Shown here one piece after another: positions 34,265 to 46,200 of a stretch of DNA of 64,000 nucleotides. Position 1 is the stretch's first letter. Each line of letters opens with the position of its first letter. Source of the DNA: Plazaster borealis (taxonomy: Eukaryota > Echinodermata > Asteroidea > Forcipulatida > Labidiasteridae); the NCBI GenBank assembly GCA_021014325.1, contig CM037474.1:25985488-26049487 (forward strand), read 5' to 3'. The translations under genes and the position numbers were made by a program. The notes below the pieces were generated by a model. It was not told the DNA's origin, searched no databases, and saw nothing but the letters and a program-made list of their open reading frames with translations.

Positions 34265-37200
34265 CTGCAAAGTTTAACCAACAAAAACTCATCATAAACT
34301 GAGTACTCTTTGGTGAGAAACAAGATAAAGCAAGCTAATCAATCAAACACATTAGGGGCGTATTCTCCGAGCAACAGAGAAAGGTACCCGTGATAATTCC
34401 TCTCAACCCAGCCTCTCCATACCACGAATTCCCTACTCCACGTTAACCCCCTCCCCCAAATATGCCCATCCTTCGCCAACCCTTTTAAAACTCACAGGCA
34501 TGCAACTTCTTGAGTGCAAAAAAAGAGAGAAAATATCCCAAGCTTTGTACAGCCACTATATAGTGCCTTGAAGAGTCCCCGGGCATGAAAAATGAAAAGG
34601 AATTTGTTGATCAGGTGAGAAGCATGCATGTCTGGCCTCGGCAATCGGTTAAACCACGGTGGGAGGACATTTGGTGCTCGATATGGGGCATGGTGGTACC
34701 CCCTCTATCGGGTCTTCATTGTGTTCTTGGAATCTCAGGAAATCTTTGAGGAGGGGGAGGGTTGCCGGTACTTCTATACAAGATAGAATAGTGTGTTAAA
34801 GCATGGGAACATGGGGTACCATGTCGGGCATGGGATGGTATAAGGAAGAAAACCAACCTGTCTCCGGGTCTCTCTTGCAGTAGTCGGGCGACTCCTCGAA
34901 GTACACCAGATTCACCCTGTTGGGCCTCCGGTGGTTCCGGCTCGTACTGAGCCCCGTGCCGTCCTGCCCCATGGTCACCTCCGAGGCGTCGTCGTACTTG
35001 GACCGGAGGTACATGCCAACTTCCCTGAAGTCCTGCATGGCCTTCCAACAGGTCCGTATTGAGCACGAGCCGCTCACCCCGTGGCATTTGCACTCTAGCT
35101 TCATGTTCTTCATCACTGCCTGGTTGTGTGAGGTAAAAAGAAATCAGAAAACCTTTAATTTATTGTGTAAAGTATATTTCCGCCTCCAAATCTTAGTCTC
35201 GGAGGTCAAATGTTGGTCTGAACTTTTCAGATCCTAAGCAGAGAAATAAGAATTCAATTCAAAGACATATTGAAAACAACCATAAAGTTACAGCAATTTC
35301 TGAACCTATTCTAAAGAAAAGAGGTTAATTCTCAAAGGAAATCAGCCTTGTAGGATTTGTAATCACAATGGCCCTCTTAACACGAAAACTCAGCTGCTGC
35401 ATCATCGAACTTTTGTTTTATAGATTGGGATCGTCTTTGCAATGCATCGGCAGCAATGGAGTTTTCTTTATACAGAAGAGTAAAAAGCTGTATCTTTTGT
35501 CTTCCTTTGTGAACACAATGCAAAGCTTCAAATCTTACCTTAGTTGAAAGATTTTAATTTCGGATCTTAAACCAACCATTGAACCATGTGGGTTCATTTT
35601 GGAATCGTCACTTGTTGCGAAAACAATAAGATGCTACACGAAGCAGTACTTCCTTGGCATCAGGGCCCAATTTGATAGAGCTTCTTCAGCACAAAAAGTA
35701 GCTCAACACCACAACAAATTTGCTTACCAGAATAGGGTTTCCAGCCAAAATACCACTTCACATGTACAGTATGTGACTGGTATCCTCCTTATTTTTGCTG
35801 AGCAGAAATTGTTTAGCATAATTTTGCTGCCCATAAGCAGCTCTATAAAATTGGGCACTGTTCATGTGCGTTCCTCTGTTTAAAGAAGATGGTGGTAAGA
35901 AGGTGATCCCATGCCCTGTCCCATGCACCGTTGAAGTACAACTGTACCATTATCTTGCCTTGTGGGTTTATTTGGAGGAACAATGTGCACCCTGTCTCAT
36001 GCTTCCTACTACTTACCCTTCGCCCTGCTCTGTTGTTGTGTAGATTCATCAGAGCCCGTGGGTCCCTCTCTTTCCTCTCCCTGGCGTCCACAAACTGCCG
36101 AGCAAAATCATCGGCAAACTTGACGTTGTCGCTGCATCCTCCCCAGTCGAACTCGCCGTGCTCGTCCGTGCTTGAGCCCTTCTTTGTCGGGTCACAGGCG
36201 CAGTCGAGGAGTTCCCCCTTGCTGCACGACCGGGTGATCTCGTGCACTACTCCAGCAGACGAGATGGCGTAGACGAAGGCTGCTTCTTTACTTGCTTCTG
36301 TGTTGGTCGAGAAGAAAATACACGGTTTATTCGTGAATTCAATGAAAACCCTGATTCATCTATCTGCCTGTCAAAAACTACAAAGCAGAGTTTTTTTAGT
36401 GACCGAGATTATCTCAGCAACTCATCGCTGGATTGAAAGAACTAAAGAAGGAAGTTTGCGATTAAAGCACTTCTTTTACATTTACTTTCCTTTCTCCTTG
36501 TTTACTAAACTATGCTGACGCGCATGAATGAGTAAATCTCATCGTAAATTAATGTAACACTTAAGTTCGTAATCGTGATAATAATATTAAGTTCAATGAC
36601 GTCAAGGATAGCAGCAGATAAATAGAGGAAAAAGAAAACATGGGATTCACAATAGTAACCAAATCAAATTTACATTATCAGGCCGTAGTTAGACTAGAGT
36701 CAATAGAATTCAGCCAAACAATCGTGGCCAGCTGAGAGTGCAAAAACGTGTCATTTAAAGCTATTGCAGCCTTTAAACTTAAAGGCACTGGACACGTTTG
36801 GTAATTGTCTAAGACCAGTGTTTTCACTTGGGGTCACCCAACGTATGCATAAAATACCAAACCTGTGAAAATTTGGGCTCATTGGTCATCGAAGTTACAA
36901 GAAAATAATGAAAGAAAAAACACCCTTGTTGCACAAATTTATGTGCCTTCAGATGCCTGAAAAAGGCTTCAGGCCTGAAGTCTTTTTCAGATTCAAATAT
37001 TTCAGTGAGAAATTACCTCTTTCTCAAAAACTACGTTACTTCAGGGGGAGTCGTTTCTCACAATGTTCAACAGCTCTCCGTTGCTCGTTACCAAGGAAGT
37101 TTTTATGCTAATATATATTTTGAGTAATTACCAAACGTGTCCAGTGCCTTTAAAGCATCATAGCAGTTTGATATTATGAGCATGGATCTTAGCTCTGTTG

Positions 37201-40200
37201 TTTGGCTATATACCGTAGTCATAGTCAAAACAGCACTTCGATAGAAAATTGTATATAAGGCACTGACGTCAGTCTATTCATGGGTGCGTTTTCGCAGTCG
37301 TAATAACCAATAACTGTTTCGGTTGAGTTGGCCATGGTTAATCACTAGCCAATGAATGAAACAGTGCGAAAACGCACCCCGTGATTCAGCCAAAATTTGG
37401 TCACTGCTATGGTGGTATATAGTTCTCGTGTTTATGAAAAACGTTATGGTTAACGTGTGGTGCCTTTGCTGAACACCGATCTTGCCAAGAGGACTTAATT
37501 CTTGCCGAGAGAACTTAATTCTAGCATTCTCCGATAAAGTCTTGTTAACAATCTTGTAAAGAATACTTTCATGATCGATTATCTCGTTCCCAAATTACAG
37601 ATTTCGCAAGAAAATGGTTTATGGTCCCAACACATACGGCCTTGTATTTGGCTTCTTTTTCTCACTATGTTTTGACTGGTGGCAGGGGAACTACGCAATG
37701 TCTATCATCATGAAAGCTGAGTCAATAAACGGCGCAGAGACCTCCCCAGAGGGCAAATCTTCACCACCGTGTTACGCCACGAAGATCCACACGGCCACAA
37801 ACTGGTATCTCCGTTTGCTTGGGGCGGGTCCTGATAAAAATGAAGACACCGACACAGATGACGTGAATGGAGCTGACACCGGATATGATATGGCTAATAA
37901 TGGCACGAGGAGAAGATGATTGTCCAGCAACTAGAATTATATACACAAGAGCACTTGGAGTAGACAATTATGATAGCTGATAATGTGTAAACTATACGCT
38001 ATCGTCGTACGATAGCAAATGTCCTATAGTGTCACACGATGTGGCAATTGTTGTGTCTACTTCGTCATTACTTGATTGCACCATGGAGGAATTGCACGTG
38101 CAATGTGAGAATTTAAAATGTTTCTATAATTAATGGTACCAGTACTCACTTGATAAGGTTTCATGGCTGAAAACAAACTTTCCAAATGGACGGGACTTGT
38201 GATATCGTCATACGATGGTGACGATGCCAAATTCAGGCGTTATGCAATGTGTTTTTCAGTAATACAATATTATAAATCACTCCAAAATATTAAATGTTAA
38301 TGACGGTGGTGTCAACTTGTCAAAAGTGGTGGAGGGAATAATTTTGTTGAATTAAAACAGGTATTGTAGTTGGCCCTACTTGAAAAATGAACATTTTCTT
38401 TTTACGAAAACAGACACGATCGTGGGTCATGGAAATTGCGCAACTTGGTTTCAGGTTAGACCCCACGTTTTGTTTTAATATTTGCTACCTCATGGAGACC
38501 AACACCAAACAAAAAAGGGAAAACAAAAGGTCTCCATAAGAGGGAATTCTAAAGACTGCTGAGCTCCACAAAGTATATGGGAGGATGTTAAGTACAGGGA
38601 CAGGACAAGGGAAAGAACAAAATATGTCCCCACAAGGATGTAAACATTGGAAAGTGTGTGTGTTTATGTGTGTTATTGGCAACACAGTTTGTCACGTGAA
38701 ATCGAACTGTACATGGCGGCCTTATAGTAAAATGGGTGGGTGGATCATGGTTTGAGGTTCTCGCGCCATGGTTTAAGTGGGCCTATCTTGTGTTTTTTGA
38801 CGTTGGACTTGCCCAGTTTATTTTAGACAATTTCTACTTGTACAGAAAGTGAAAGAGGAATACAAGACTAATGGAATGCCACCGATCGAAGACACCAAAC
38901 AAATATCAAGTTGCACTGTATCAACAGTGTCGAGTTGGTGCATGAATTATTAATCATTCTGTTGTACCGAATGGTAATAAATGCTGTATGGGTTTGCTAT
39001 GACACCAAGTCGTCAAGTGGGTAGGTACTGCACCTATACATGCGGAAGCGGACATGTTGTGACGGACTACCCAACATGGCCCGATCGATTGATCCCAAAA
39101 TGGCCGGCACAATTGGACTTTTACCCCCATTGAATGGACACCCTAAAGACTTGCATACACTCCTAAATGGATTAAGGGGTTGTCGATGAGAAGAATCTAG
39201 AAAGGGATCTGACACAGGGGGGTAAATTACTTTTTTGTGAGTCACCCCGATGTCCAGGCGTTCTCTCTAAATCTCCTCTTAAAAAATAGTAATCAACTGT
39301 TCTTTTAAATAAATCACCATCCAACCATAAAAAATATGAAACTTTTTCTTAAATGTACAATAATGTTGCGTTCAATGGTATTTCCCATCGTGTAATACAG
39401 AAATATTTACAATGTCAACAATCTTGTCGCAAATGTGTTTTGCCATGAGTGTTAGTATAAGTACTTCATTTTTTGTCAAGATACTCAGTATTTATCAGTT
39501 GACGTAAAATTCTAGGTTGGATTACATCTTCTTCTTTTTCCTTTTGGAGGGCCGGGAAGAATATTTTTGAAAATAAATTTGGCACTTTTATGTAAATAGG
39601 TCTATTTCTGTGGTTGGCCCCTGTAAAAAGAGCAGATGATTTTAACAACTTCACGTTTCGACCAATGCTTTGGTTGTCTTTATGAGAGTAAAAATGGCCA
39701 CCTAAACAACTAAAAGTGACGTTGACTCTCAGTATCTCCTGCAGTTTACAACCGTCACATTCACCGAGGAAGTTGGTGTGGTGTTGGGGTGTATTTTTTA
39801 ACTCCATGATTTTTCAAAGGCCATGTCACACAGGGCAATTTACAGGCAACCAGTTCCAGGCAGGAAGAAAAAACATTCACGCCACATAATTGTGTTGGGG
39901 ACAGTAAGATAGTATTAGAAAAATGTCCGCTGTCCTACCGACGTGTTCCTTTTACAGAGAGCAAGGACCAGCCAAGTTCCCTGTAAAAATTGCCTCGTGT
40001 AACACTGCCTCTTAATTTAAGAGCCCCAGGCACCCCTACGTTATTGCATGGCGCATTAATGGTAAAGGATTATTTTCAATGTTCGTTTAACTAACGGAAC
40101 ATTATCTACAACTGTTCCCATGCTGATCCAATGACACATGCAGTTGGCCGTAAAATGCCAACTTATATGACTATACATATTACAGCCGTCGGTGGCGAGG

Positions 40201-43200
40201 CATGGCGATGGTTCGTCGCTGCATGGAGCTATGCAGTGCTCCGTCTATCGACCGGCCAGCAACCCCCCTTTTGTCGTGTTCAGGTGACCTCACATTCTCC
40301 AATCATACGCCTGATTAACTACAATTAAACTAATCTCATTGAAACCTGCCGAGGTAATTACGAAAATGCATCACTGGTCCCCCGCATGCCACGGGCGACA
40401 ACTACCCAAGGATTCACCCCGGTTACCTTAATACTTTTAGAGAGTAGTGGGCGTGACTCTTTGCTCCATGATCAAAGGGGGAGGGGGAAGGGGTCTGAAC
40501 ATGGTTTGACTCTGAGCATAGAGCTACGTATGGTCTGAGTGAATCAGTGGAGTAACAGTTACTTCTGCACGTTGTGATCTTGACCGATGAGCAAAGTATA
40601 ATTGGATACAAATGACCGTTACTAAATGTCGTCATACACACCTCCCGAAATCACCCCTCCAAAATAAAAACCCTCGCACGTGACATCGAACGCCAAACAA
40701 TTCCATCACTATATTTATGATCCTTCCTTTTGGAAGAGTTAGGCCTGTATGGATTGAGTTAATTCTTATTAGAAATTTGTGTTTTGTTCCACCTATTATG
40801 CCACTTCGCCCAGTTAGTATGACTATGCACATACACGCTTGTAATATTTTTACAAGGGAATGGAAGGGCGGTGGATTTCACATTACATAAAAGCATTTCT
40901 TCTTAACAGTTTAATCTTCGATAGGTTTTCTTATAACTCATGAATGAGTTTCAAACTTGAGTTTTATGGGAGTAGTTTGTTTACGAGGCTATTGAATTCT
41001 TCGAAGAAACGTTTGGAGGCTGGTGCATGTACAAACATTGGTTTAAATCATGTTTGAATGTGTCTCGTTTCAATCTGGTTTAAATCTTGTTTGAATGTGC
41101 CTCATTTTAATCTGGTTTAAGTCATGTTTGAAGGTGCCTCATTCTATAAACTGGTTTAAATCCCCTTTTCCGGTATCTAAGCTGGGGTGGGGGAGGGGGG
41201 TATCCTACCATGAGTAACCGTTTATAATAGCCAATGCCCCCTACCCTCTCAAATTGGTTACATGTTGTTTGCCTATCATGTAATGTGATACTTTATGTTT
41301 GTTATTATCCAGTCGAATGTGCATAAAACGGGTTTAAATCCTATTGAAGATGCACACAACTGAAATCCCTTTAAAGGAGCACAAAACTGGTTTCCAATAA
41401 GTTGGTTGGTTGCATCATAAGACCAATGAACAGGTCCTTGCTCTATGGTTGGATCTTAAATACAGGATGTGTAGTGAAATGAGATGGGGGGGGGGGTTGA
41501 GAGAGTCGTCTTAAGATTCCGTGCATATAGCGTGGGTTTTCATAATATTCTCTGAACAGTTTGGGATAACGGGGGATGGGAGCAACCGTTTATTACCAAA
41601 TGCCCCATCCTCTCAAACTTGTTTAAACTTAAAGCCTGTTCGCCTATAGTCATGTATAGAAATTTCTTGAGAAAATAAAGAAGCTTACTACGCCATGTAG
41701 ACGTATAATGCGGGCATATTGCTTTATGTTGTTATAAGAGAACCTTAAACGCAGCCTCGCTACCATGGGCAGCGCACCGTATCGATACCTCTTGTCACTG
41801 GGAAAACTTGGCGAGGCGAGATCGATCACCCCTGGGAACGAGGTTGCCTTAAAGGCTTTTGGTCTGAGCCATAAAGGAAAATGCCCAGAGGCCCCCCTTA
41901 AAAACTTCCGTTCCGACCGTACGACATTGTTCCATTGAAGTTTGTAGGTTAGGATCACTTCCTCCATGCTTTCCACATAATAAGGTTGCTACACTTTTTT
42001 ATTCGAGCATCCGCGAATTAAAGTCAACACCAAGCAAATCCAACAAAAAGAAAAGTGCTGCTGTTTAAAATAAACTCGGAACGATGTTGCTATGCTTGCT
42101 ACGTGTTGATGGAGAGGCAACCCCGATGGAACTGTGTTTGTGGAGACGTAACCCACTCGCATTTCATCCGTTTCCACGGCAAAACAGTTTTTGGCGGTAA
42201 AGGTTACTGTTGTGTCCCCAAAAGTGGGTTATGTTGTACCCATTGGGGTTGGGAACCATGCGAGTGTTTTCAAGTATGTTATGTTGTTTTAATTAATAAT
42301 TTCTCTACAGCGTTATGCCCATGCTTTCAACGCCAGCCAATACCTGCAGGGCTAGATTATCTTAAATTCGTGCAATCTCCTAAAAGCTGAAGTTCAAGTG
42401 GTGGATTATACGCCGTAACGCGGTTTGCCACTCTCTGTTCTCCCTCCACCACAGCTTGGTCCTTGACTGGGGCGTGTTGACTACCCAGACCAAAGAGGGG
42501 AAAACTATTACGAGCCCTCGTCAACACCTGAAAGCCCCGGTATGTCTGTCCAAATATTGAAGGCTGGCCTGTCGGCAAGTTTCAGACGGGGACGGCTGGC
42601 AACTACGGTGTTGGAAATCTCGTGTCCCCGGGGGTTGCGCAAAGGCACAGAAAACCGATACTTTGCTAATCTGTCTACTTTAGGAGGGGATGGACGAGTA
42701 ATATTTAGAAAAAGTCTGTTGCCGACCACCGTAGCAGAAATGCACAACTGTAGCTTTCCATTTTGACGGTTCGGTCCTTGCGGGGGGAAACCACATCTTA
42801 GAGAAAACTTTGTCAGGGTAAACCATAAATCCTTTCTCTTCAGGGAAAACCTATGGATGCAACTAAAGAGCATTTTGTGTTTTTTGAGAAAGTTGCTCTG
42901 GAACAAGGTAGATTCCAATATACGCTACACGTATCGTTTGAACTGGCTAGCGGTTATCCCCCTTCCCACCTGGTCCTATCTCGGAACAAAAACACAGTTT
43001 TCAAGTCAATCGGTGTGTTGTTGCCAAGTCTGGCCTGGTATTTGTCACTATCTCCACATAGGAAAGCATTGATAGACATTACAACAAAAATACAACACAA
43101 GTGTGTGTCTTTCAAAGTAAACCAAACCGCGCTGGAACACAACAAATTATTGTCAAAACGGGTTCCTCCTCCGCGCAGAAAAAACACAAGCGGTCATGAT

Positions 43201-46200
43201 TCCCAGGCGAGACATTCCGAGTTTGTAAAGGAACCGAGAGAGTGAATTTCCAAAGATTCAATTTACGGCGAACAAACAGTAATTTGGGGCTCATCTTCGG
43301 CAGCTTTTGTTGTCTGTCACGATGAGCTCATCCAGCCCCCGGGTAAGGTTGGATGGGCGGGCTGTGGCGAACAAGTCATACCGGGAAATCTAGCGTTTGA
43401 CCGACGATCACCCCACCCCCACCCCGCAAACCACCACTGCCCAATTATTTTGTTGTAACCAACGCATAAAGGAAACATAACACTATGAGGAATTTACCAT
43501 TAAAACTCAGAGTACAACAGCCAGCTTTCTCATCATACATAGAAAAATTAAAACAATTTCATCTAAAACTGATGAAACTTCCTTCCCGTGTCTTCTTTCA
43601 ATGGGGTTCTTGGCTAGTTTAGTGATTAGGTTCCTTTTCTAAGAGTCCTTGGCTTCACAATAAATAAATATGCCTATATATGACTGTACTGACTTCAATA
43701 TACCGTTGTATTGCGGAGTTTGTTTACTGACTTCTGAATTTCTTTAAACGGATGGCAAATAAACCAACTATTAAGTATAAGAAATACTCCATATTTTCCG
43801 AGTTTGGTCTATCTTTGGTAAAAGTTTGAATGGGATAAAAGCAGAACAAATAATGTTCATTAATTAGGGGGCGCAAGGGGGGCAAAGACATTTTATTTAT
43901 TTATTTTTTTTCTTTTCTTTTTACAATGATTATTATTGTTGTTAAAAGTTTGTATTTATAATTTTTATTTTATTGTTTATTTATATTTTGTTATATAATA
44001 ACAATTATTTTTATTTGTGTGTGTGTGTGGGGGGGGGAGGGGCTTTTGTTGTAGGCTATCAAACCATTCATTTGTGAAATATTTCGATCTCATTGGGGGG
44101 AGCAACAGGGGGCTTTGAGTGAGTGACTCCCGCCCAACCTGTCCCCCGGTTACGCCACTGGAAACAAGCAATTAGCTGCACAGTAAAAAGGTATATATAA
44201 GGCCTGGGCATATTCTAGGGGAAGCAAATACATCCAACAAAACACGTCTTCGTTACCATTATACAACTATATAGCATACAGAACTGACAGAACACTTACT
44301 TTTCAGCATGACTTTGCCGAAGACTGACGTATCCCTGTCCATGGTGCTACAGTTCCAGCGACCGTCACGGAACTGGTACTGACACTCTTTGACGCCCTCT
44401 CGAGCACCGCGGCCGATGCTGACCATCACGTCCGGGTAGTTACGGCAGAGCTCACGCTGCTTGCCGACCAGGCCCGGGATGTTATCGCACATGATACGGG
44501 TACCCACGGCACTCAACTGGCTGATGAACCTGACACGGGAAGAGAGCGTTGTTCATCAGTTTTGGGACCACTGGACCTTTTTTTTTTACATAATTATTAA
44601 GAATCCCTGTAACGAATCTCAATTATTAACTAATTGGACAACTCGTCATAAGGCCTTGTCACACGACGAGGCAACTTGGCGACAACTTGGGGGCAACCAA
44701 CTGCACTGAATGCTAAGGGAACACTTGGGTGGCACAAAATGACATTCATTACTTTTATAACTGGGTCAAAATTCCCCATAGCTGGAATATGGTTGCTTGT
44801 AAATTTCCCCACGTGACATGTCCATTCGATCAATCTTGGATCTTTTGGGAAAATAATAGGCCCAGAAAACCCGAACAATATTCATACCCTGAAAATCGGA
44901 CCCTGACCAAATCATACCCTAACCAATTCGAACCCTTGCCAACTAGAAGTGGTGAGGTACATTAACCCCATAATTTCTAATGGTATGACGCACAGGGTTT
45001 CTTTACACAAAATCTCGAGCCACAAAATGCAAATTTTGCATTCTCATCCAATACGATGTGTCCGAATTTATCGGCTGCGGCTGTGGCTAGATCGTCACAT
45101 CTTATATGATGCAAAATATAGCAACTCATAGCAACAGCCGCATCAGCCGTAGCCACCAAATTGGACATGGCCTCATATTGTTTTAAACTGTCCGTAAAAC
45201 GACCCCACACTGCGAAGAGGAACAAGAAGGAGAGGAGAGGGTGATCCGGTTTAACCAGCAAACTCAATTCTCTTCGGGCTTTGGGAACCACTCTCATTGT
45301 GCCATGAAGTGTTGTTGACAATGTTAATCCGTGTAGCCGTCTTTTACACGGGGTTTATACACGACCGAGGATGAAAGCCAAGAGTGACTGATTCCAACTC
45401 ATCCACCCGTTGTTTTGTCCATGGAGGAGGGTTAAATAAGAACGCTATAATCATGCTGAGCACTTTTTTAAACAAACTGACAACTTATAGGTGATCTCTA
45501 TTGTATTTTGGTTATAGTTTAAGATTGACTCAATACTGATGGAGGAGTTTCTTGAGAGTTATTGTATGTATAGGCATCGTGGTGCAGAGTCTCACAGAGT
45601 AAATCCCGTTCAAGCTAACAGTATAATAACACTGTACAAAATGAGATCGTTTAAAAGGGTGAATAATTCGCTTGCTGTGTAGGCCTTTGTTTCTCATAAC
45701 TAATTGATTTGATATGAGCAAAAATTGCGGAGAATCAGTCCAATTGCACAATTGGTCTTTTTATTTCATTCTGTAAAGCAAGACATTCTTGAGCAATCTT
45801 GTTGGGTTTTATTACGGCTTAATTATTTGGCTTTGGTTGCCGTCCGTGATGGTGAAGATGGTTTAGGGTGTGAATCTGTTATGGATACCGGTTCGGTCAT
45901 TTTCCTCCGGGGTCCCTTTCCCAAACATTGGCTCAGACTCCAGCTCTGGGCTCCATTTGATGTTGAAACGCCGTACAAATCCCGTGATAGGATTGGTAGT
46001 GCACGTAAAAGAACCCAGAACACTTATCGTGGAAGAATATAGGTTAACCCCAGTGTTGAGGGTAATTGAGGGCTACAGTGATTGATTTCACTTATGAGGC
46101 ATCCTTGGTCTCATTACCAGAAATATAAAATAATAATAACATAAACATGCATATTTTGATGCAGCCGACACCAGAAAACTTTCCAGTTTCAGACGTGGAA

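Larger units (their letters stand above)
36295..44299. other. Wnt intron 2
   Basis: 8.0 kb. It contains the unidentified plus-strand exon, A-type copy 4, a foldback at 39822-40012 (gtcacacagggcaatttaca / inverse), a 42-bp degenerate tandem repeat (ggtttaaatcatgtttgaat) at 41039-41165, and a repeat-poor, GC-richer block at 42.4-43.4 kb of unknown role. Confidence 0.6.

Noticed and set aside
42508..43245. Two overlapping long frames (plus 130 codons, minus 136 codons)
   Set aside because: Opposite strands cover the same DNA, no family resemblance or splice support. Reported only as a repeat-poor block.
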